Of a stretch of DNA of 64,000 nt, positions 60,476 through 64,000 are shown piece by piece. The notes beneath the pieces were generated by a model. It saw only the letters and a program-made list of their open reading frames with translations. It made no database searches and was not told the origin of the DNA. Origin of the DNA: Turnera subulata (Eukaryota; Streptophyta; Magnoliopsida; Malpighiales; Passifloraceae); the NCBI GenBank assembly GCA_028386065.3, contig JAKUCV010002047.1, positions 62,001-126,000 of the forward strand. The letters are read 5' to 3'. The translations under genes and the position numbers were made by a program. The first letter of the stretch is position 1, and each line of letters opens with the position of its first letter.

Positions 60476-61945
60476 TCATTCATCATCAGAAGCATCACGA
60501 GAGATAGTAGCAGCAATTTGGTCGAGCTTTGCAAAGATCTTCTTCTGTGACTTCTTTATTTGGCTGCGGATAGAGCTGACTTCATCTTTTAGCTCACTAA
60601 TCTCTCCCTTGAGAGTAGTCACTTGCTCTGACACATCACCAATCTTCAAACCCTTTCCAGCAGATTTGGTCACAGAATACTCACCAGCAGGATTTGGCTT
60701 GATAGACATTTTAGCCAAAGTATCCGAATTGATCTTCTTGAGAACAATTGGCTTATCAGCAAGAGTAGGAGTGATCTTCAATTTCTTGGCCAAAAGTGTG
60801 ATTAGAGAACCATGAGAATGCTCTTTGTAAAGAGCCATGTGATGAAGGATAAGAGTACCGAAGCATATAGAGGACTTCTTGATGAGGCAAGCCAGAATCC
60901 ATTGATCAAGTTTCTTGATCACTGTCCGAGAGTTCTTTCTTGGCATGATAACTTGAGTTAGTGTGTACATCAGAGCTCTGTCTCTGGGTTTCAAACTATT
61001 GAAGAGAATCTGGTTCTGCTTGGGATGACATGGAGTTTTAGGAATGTTAATTGGAGTCCCGGATGCTGAATCATAGAATCTGATCTCCCCTGGTTTGATT
61101 TTCAGCACTTCACAGATCAACTTTGTTGTCACCTTGATTCTCTTGCCTTTGATGGTTGTCTTGATGCACTCAACTAGCCCCATATTTCCATACTCAACAA
61201 TCATGTTGTCATAGAAGTCCTTCATAAGAACTTCATAACCTTGTACCTTCAAAGTGGTTAAGGTTTCGAGAGTAGCATCCTTCAATAGTTTTGTTACTCC
61301 ATTGGCCTTAAAATCATCAAGCTCCATTGTATAGGTAGGAGTATGAGTGAAATACTTCTTCTTAGGCCTCTTCTTGAATCCGGATTTGGACAGATTCTTA
61401 AGCTTTCTCTTGGCTGGTGCAGGAGTAATTTCTTCTTCTCTCTCGGACTCTTCATCCTCTTCCTCTTCATCTCCATCAACCTTGTCAGACTCTGCATCAT
61501 CTTCATCCTTATCTTCATCTCTATCACTGTTATCTTCATCTTCTTCTTTCTCTGATTCCTTCTCGCTTTTCTCTTCTGAATTCTGCTCATTGTCACTATC
61601 ATTTGGCTCTTCATCACTCTGCTTGGCTCCTGAGCTCTCTTGCTCTTCATCATCTCTCTTCCTCTTTCTAGAATCATCATGGACAGGTGAGTTCTCACTA
61701 TGGATCTCATCATCATCAGAATCCACCTCCACAACCTTTTCTCCAAGCTTCTTTCCTCCTCTTCCAAACACTATCTTCACACGAGTGCTTGGCCTGACAT
61801 GTCTTGCTCGAGAGACTTGGGTGGTTGGAGTATGAGCCAAATGTTTTGGCATCATTGGCTTAGGCGCATCAGACTTTGTCTTGGAACTCTCTGCCTCTGG
61901 TTCAATGCTTGGGTTAACCATCTCAGTGGCAGATTTGGTCTCGGG
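60476..61945 (-). CDS. ORF3 (envelope-like) C-terminal part
   Basis: An open frame whose first ATG is at 61921 and which is in the same frame as the upstream ORF3 part across a TAG at 61946-61948. Counting from that ATG (481 codons): an acidic, Ser/Glu/Asp-rich stretch (about 67-164), a basic cluster KRKLKNLSKSGFKKRPKKK (171-189) resembling a nuclear localisation signal, a folded region (about 195-400, with LMKDFYDNMIVEYGNMG, IKGKRIKVTTKLICEVLKI and TLTQVIMPRKNS) resembling the plant transposon-protein domain often found in Sirevirus ORF3 products, and a heptad-like coiled coil (about 425-475). No transmembrane segment is obvious, so a true envelope role is not supported. The function of this ORF is unknown in the whole group. 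Confidence 0.75.
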   Translation of the reverse strand, partial: PETKSATEMVNPSIEPEAESSKTKSDAPKPMMPKHLAHTPTTQVSRARHVRPSTRVKIVFGRGGKKLGEKVVEVDSDDDEIHSENSPVHDDSRKRKRDDEEQESSGAKQSDEEPNDSDNEQNSEEKSEKESEKEEDEDNSDRDEDKDEDDAESDKVDGDEEEEDEESEREEEITPAPAKRKLKNLSKSGFKKRPKKKYFTHTPTYTMELDDFKANGVTKLLKDATLETLTTLKVQGYEVLMKDFYDNMIVEYGNMGLVECIKTTIKGKRIKVTTKLICEVLKIKPGEIRFYDSASGTPINIPKTPCHPKQNQILFNSLKPRDRALMYTLTQVIMPRKNSRTVIKKLDQWILACLIKKSSICFGTLILHHMALYKEHSHGSLITLLAKKLKITPTLADKPIVLKKINSDTLAKMSIKPNPAGEYSVTKSAGKGLKIGDVSEQVTTLKGEISELKDEVSSIRSQIKKSQKKIFAKLDQIAATISRDASDDE

Positions 61946-63046
61946 CTAAGCCAAATCTCCTTCTGGCAGCAAGCTCTCATCTTCTTTTGGCTTTTCCTCA
62001 ACAGATTTGGCCTTCTCAACAGCCTGGGCCAAATCTTCCTTCTCCTCTTCATCAACCTGTTTGGCCACTTCTTTTGCAATTTCAGCAACATGTACCAAAT
62101 CATTGGTTGCATCCTTGTCTTCCTCAAAAATGGGAATCCCAGTTAGGATTTCATCAACAACCTCAACAGTCTTGCTCTTCTTCGTTTCATCTATCTTCTT
62201 TTGTTCTCCGGATTTGGCTTCTTCATCAGCCAAGTGCTGTTCTTCTACGGGAGTACTGGATTTGGCTTGCACAGCAGCCAAATCTTCTTCTTTAGTGTTC
62301 TTCATATAAACCAGGACACCACCCAGTTCCTTCATCTTCTCCTCATACAATTCCTCTGCATCTTTTCTCGGAGGAGGTACAAGTGACCTCACAAAAGCAG
62401 CAAGTAAATTGGTTTTGGCTTTTAATGAGCCAAAACCCTTATCAACACTCAAAGGCTTAACCTTTTCACTCGATTCAGCCCTTTTCACTACAGCAACATC
62501 AGATTTGGCCTTTGCCAAACCAGAACCCTCACCAACATAATCATCTTTATCAACAGACTTAATCTTATCACTAGATTTCTCAACACTCATGATAGTACTA
62601 TCGACTACAGCATTCCTAGCATCTGATTGAGTATCAATTGATCCTACCAAGGTCTTATCAGCAATATACACCTCTCTAGAACTTGAAACTCGAACACTAA
62701 TGGGTTCAGAGGTTAAAATACCCGTTTCAAAGATGTTCCCTGGTGGTGCTTCCTCAAGGTTTAATGCATGCACCTTGGAATCTCCTGGAGGCACCATGGC
62801 TTCTTGGGTCTGAGTCCCAAGTTTGAGTTTCTCGATTTGAACAGCCGCCTCTCTTTCAGGTGAAGTGAGGTCAGGGCTTGTTTTCTCTTCTTTCTCCTTG
62901 CCCTTTTTCTTCTCTGGTGTTGTGGTCTTCTTGAACACCGATTTTGCTGCAGCAGCCTTGGGTCTCCCTTTTAGAGGTGCTGGAGGTTTCGGTGGTTTTT
63001 GTTTCAAGGGAGTCTCCTTCAAATTTTTCCCTTTGTTGGTTCTCAT
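61946..63046 (-). CDS. ORF3 (envelope-like) N-terminal part, ends at amber codon
   Basis: 366 codons from the ATG at 63046 to the TAG at 61946-61948, in frame with the C-terminal part. The first ~50 residues are rich in Lys and Pro (KPPAPLKGRPKAAAAK). The remainder is charged, repeatedly uses Ala-Lys-Ser and Ala-Glu words, and is low in hydrophobics, so probably disordered. The AKS words are largely spelled by GCCAAATC or GCAAAATC-like codons, that is, by the hairpin motif. Either the element is damaged by a single nonsense mutation or expression needs readthrough, as reported for the pol/env junction of soybean SIRE1. Confidence 0.7.
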   Translation of the reverse strand: MRTNKGKNLKETPLKQKPPKPPAPLKGRPKAAAAKSVFKKTTTPEKKKGKEKEEKTSPDLTSPEREAAVQIEKLKLGTQTQEAMVPPGDSKVHALNLEEAPPGNIFETGILTSEPISVRVSSSREVYIADKTLVGSIDTQSDARNAVVDSTIMSVEKSSDKIKSVDKDDYVGEGSGLAKAKSDVAVVKRAESSEKVKPLSVDKGFGSLKAKTNLLAAFVRSLVPPPRKDAEELYEEKMKELGGVLVYMKNTKEEDLAAVQAKSSTPVEEQHLADEEAKSGEQKKIDETKKSKTVEVVDEILTGIPIFEEDKDATNDLVHVAEIAKEVAKQVDEEEKEDLAQAVEKAKSVEEKPKEDESLLPEGDLA

Positions 63047-63546
63047 AATGGTAAGTGTTTAGGGTTAGAGGTGTTTGTGTTTCAGAGAAAAAAAAAACTG
63101 AAAAAGAAGTTGAAGACGAAGTGGGTAATGAGGAGAGAGGGTAGTCACGGGTTTTAAGGAGAGAGAAGTTATCTAACTTCCATCAATGGACCACTTTACT
63201 TTTCAGTTATCCTTTTTTCCTTTTTGACAGATGTGGGACACTACATATAGCCATTGTAGCAGATTGTGTCTAGTTGACTTTTTTACTCTCTTTCTTCTTT
63301 TCATTAATTGCTGCCTTTTGTCCACTGGATAATAGGTTTTGGCTCGTCTATGAACCAAATACTGCAGCTTTCTTCTTGATGTCTTTGATGATTTGATGAT
63401 AGCCACGATGTGTCCTCATATGCTCATATGCTTAGTGCAGGTGTGAGATGTGTGACAATTGTATATATTCTAAGTGCATATGTGTGTGATTTGTTATGAT
63501 ATGCATGAACACATAAAAAACCAAATGTGGAGCCAAATCAGAATAC
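63047..63546 (-). other. Spacer between pol and ORF3
   Basis: 500 bp with no supported coding region. An A-rich run near 63090 (on the given strand) and imperfect motif pairs at 63338-63360 and 63521-63537 (ACCAAAT...AGCCAAAT) are the only features. The separation shows that ORF3 is not joined directly to pol by a single stop codon as in SIRE1. Confidence 0.6.
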
Positions 63547-64000
63547 TTAAGATATATTGCAAATACCAAGCTCGAGTCTGATTTTGGTGAACTGATCCTC
63601 CTTCAATGGTTTGGTAAAGATATCAGCCAGTTGATTCTCAGTTCTCACAAACTCAATGGCCACATCCTTTTTCAACACATGGTCTCGAATAAAATGATGT
63701 CTCACTTCAATATGTTTAGTTCGTGAGTGTTGCACCAGGTTCTTAGTTAGATTGATGGCACTTGAGCTGTCACAAAAGATAAGAACACACTTGAAAGTTA
63801 GTCCATAATCAGCAAGTGTTTGTTTCATCCATAGCACTTGTGCACAACATGCATCAGTTGCCACATATTCAGCCTCAGTTGTGGAAGTAGCAACTGAATT
63901 TTGCTTTTTACTTGACCAAGATACAAGTGATTGTCCAAGTAGTTGACAAGTACCGCTTGTACTTTTTCTATCAAGAGTGCACCCTACAAAGTCTGCATCT
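63547..64000 (-). CDS. pol: copia pol C-terminus: RNase H (continues beyond window)
   Basis: The minus-strand frame is open from the window edge to the stop at 63547. It encodes DADFVGCTLDRKSTSGTC (first catalytic Asp), STTEAEYVATDACCAQVLW (catalytic Glu), FCDSSSAINLTKN (third Asp), HSRTKHIEVRHHFIRDHV and LADIFTKPLKEDQF, the standard end of a Ty1/copia polyprotein. There are no stops or frameshifts in these ~150 codons and all three acidic residues are present. The match in the VQHSRTKHI..RHHF stretch fits Sirevirus-type copia. Confidence 0.9.
   Translation of the reverse strand, partial: DADFVGCTLDRKSTSGTCQLLGQSLVSWSSKKQNSVATSTTEAEYVATDACCAQVLWMKQTLADYGLTFKCVLIFCDSSSAINLTKNLVQHSRTKHIEVRHHFIRDHVLKKDVAIEFVRTENQLADIFTKPLKEDQFTKIRLELGICNIS

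Larger units (their letters stand above)
58755..63360. repeat. Dispersed hairpin family, arms ATTTGGCT / AGCCAAAT
   Basis: Arms with short loops occur at 58755-58779 (loop 9), 58912-58937 (10), 59873-59897 (9), 60052-60075 (8), 60116-60139 (8), 60165-60189 (9, one arm ACTTGGCT), 62212-62235 (8, one mismatch), 62260-62283 (8) and 62411-62437 (arms of 10, GGTTTTGGCT and AGCCAAAACC, loop 7). Looser pairs lie at 61933-61956, 62005-62034, 62504-62519 and 63338-63360. A longer relative, ATTTGGTTTCT / AGAAACCAAAT with loop 3, is at 59570-59594. They lie in the LTR, both spacers and the ORF3 coding sequence. Confidence 0.9.
58653..64000 (-). mobile_element. Sirevirus-like Ty1/copia element (3' half)
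   Basis: On the minus strand: end of copia pol (RNase H, from 64000 to 63547), ~500-nt spacer, a long envelope-like ORF3 (63046-60476), a 3' spacer, polypurine tract (59754-59740) and 3' LTR (59739-58653). A copia pol followed by a large third ORF before the 3' LTR is the hallmark of the Sirevirus/SIRE group (family knowledge). The 5' LTR, gag and most of pol lie beyond the window. The right-hand LTR edge is inserted inside a 326-bp satellite monomer, so the insertion is younger than the array. Confidence 0.85.

Noticed and set aside
61294..61835. Long alternative frames on both strands across the ORF3 acidic region
   Set aside because: They are shadows of the low-complexity GAA/GAT codons; only the frame continuous with the conserved domain and coiled coil is supported.

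Overview
This window is repeat-dominated plant nuclear DNA, most likely from a non-grass angiosperm (eudicot). The basis is a Del/Tekay-type Ty3/gypsy chromovirus with 2.6-kb LTRs, a second Ty1/copia element, a Sirevirus-like copia element with an envelope-like third ORF, and large A+T-rich satellites. I see no convincing host gene, tRNA or rRNA. Every coding region I can support belongs to a retroelement, and nearly all are broken.

Left third (1391-17575): Gypsy I (+ strand) has a 5' LTR at 1391-4000, a primer-binding site at 4004-4015, gag from 4130, protease, RT/RNase H to 7829, integrase plus chromodomain-like tail at 15609-16915, a polypurine tract at 16939-16951, and the first ~624 bp of its 3' LTR at 16952-17575. 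Three other elements interrupt it. An antisense gypsy 3' end (Gypsy III, 5542-~6440) sits in the protease. A gypsy gag-protease derivative lacking RT and integrase (Gypsy II, 7830-10249) and an antisense, 3'-truncated copia element (10250-15608) sit between RNase H and integrase. The 5' leader of the copia element holds 14 copies of a 12-bp palindrome, AACATCGATGTT, mostly in pairs 20-21 bp apart.

Middle (17576-45440): two related long tandem repeats. Type A has ~1.25-kb monomers. Type B has ~2.40-kb monomers, each made of two diverged halves ~1.07 kb apart that also resemble A, so the whole behaves as a higher-order satellite. The A-to-B transition occurs twice about 5.3 kb apart, and a direct B-to-A fusion is visible at ~28682. 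One B monomer carries a 355-bp insert resembling the RNase H-like part of a plant LINE.

Right third: A+T-rich sequence (45441-47394), a probable Helitron 5' end (47395), a complete solo LTR (47779-49829) with a perfect 5-bp target duplication TGTTC, then ~26 monomers of a ~326-bp satellite (50108-58652) with its own nested 12-bp and ~27-bp repeats and local higher-order structure. A Sirevirus-like copia element (minus strand, 58653 to past the window end) is inserted in that satellite. It shows its 3' LTR with a run of 31 G, a polypurine tract, an envelope-like ORF3 split by one in-frame amber codon, and the RNase H end of pol.

The two least explained signals are the helically phased palindrome cluster in the copia leader (13369-13809) and a family of small hairpins with ATTTGGCT/AGCCAAAT arms. 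The hairpins recur in the LTR, the untranslated spacers and the coding sequence of the Sirevirus-like element. Coordinates of element edges come from reading alone; those marked approximate may be off by tens of bases.
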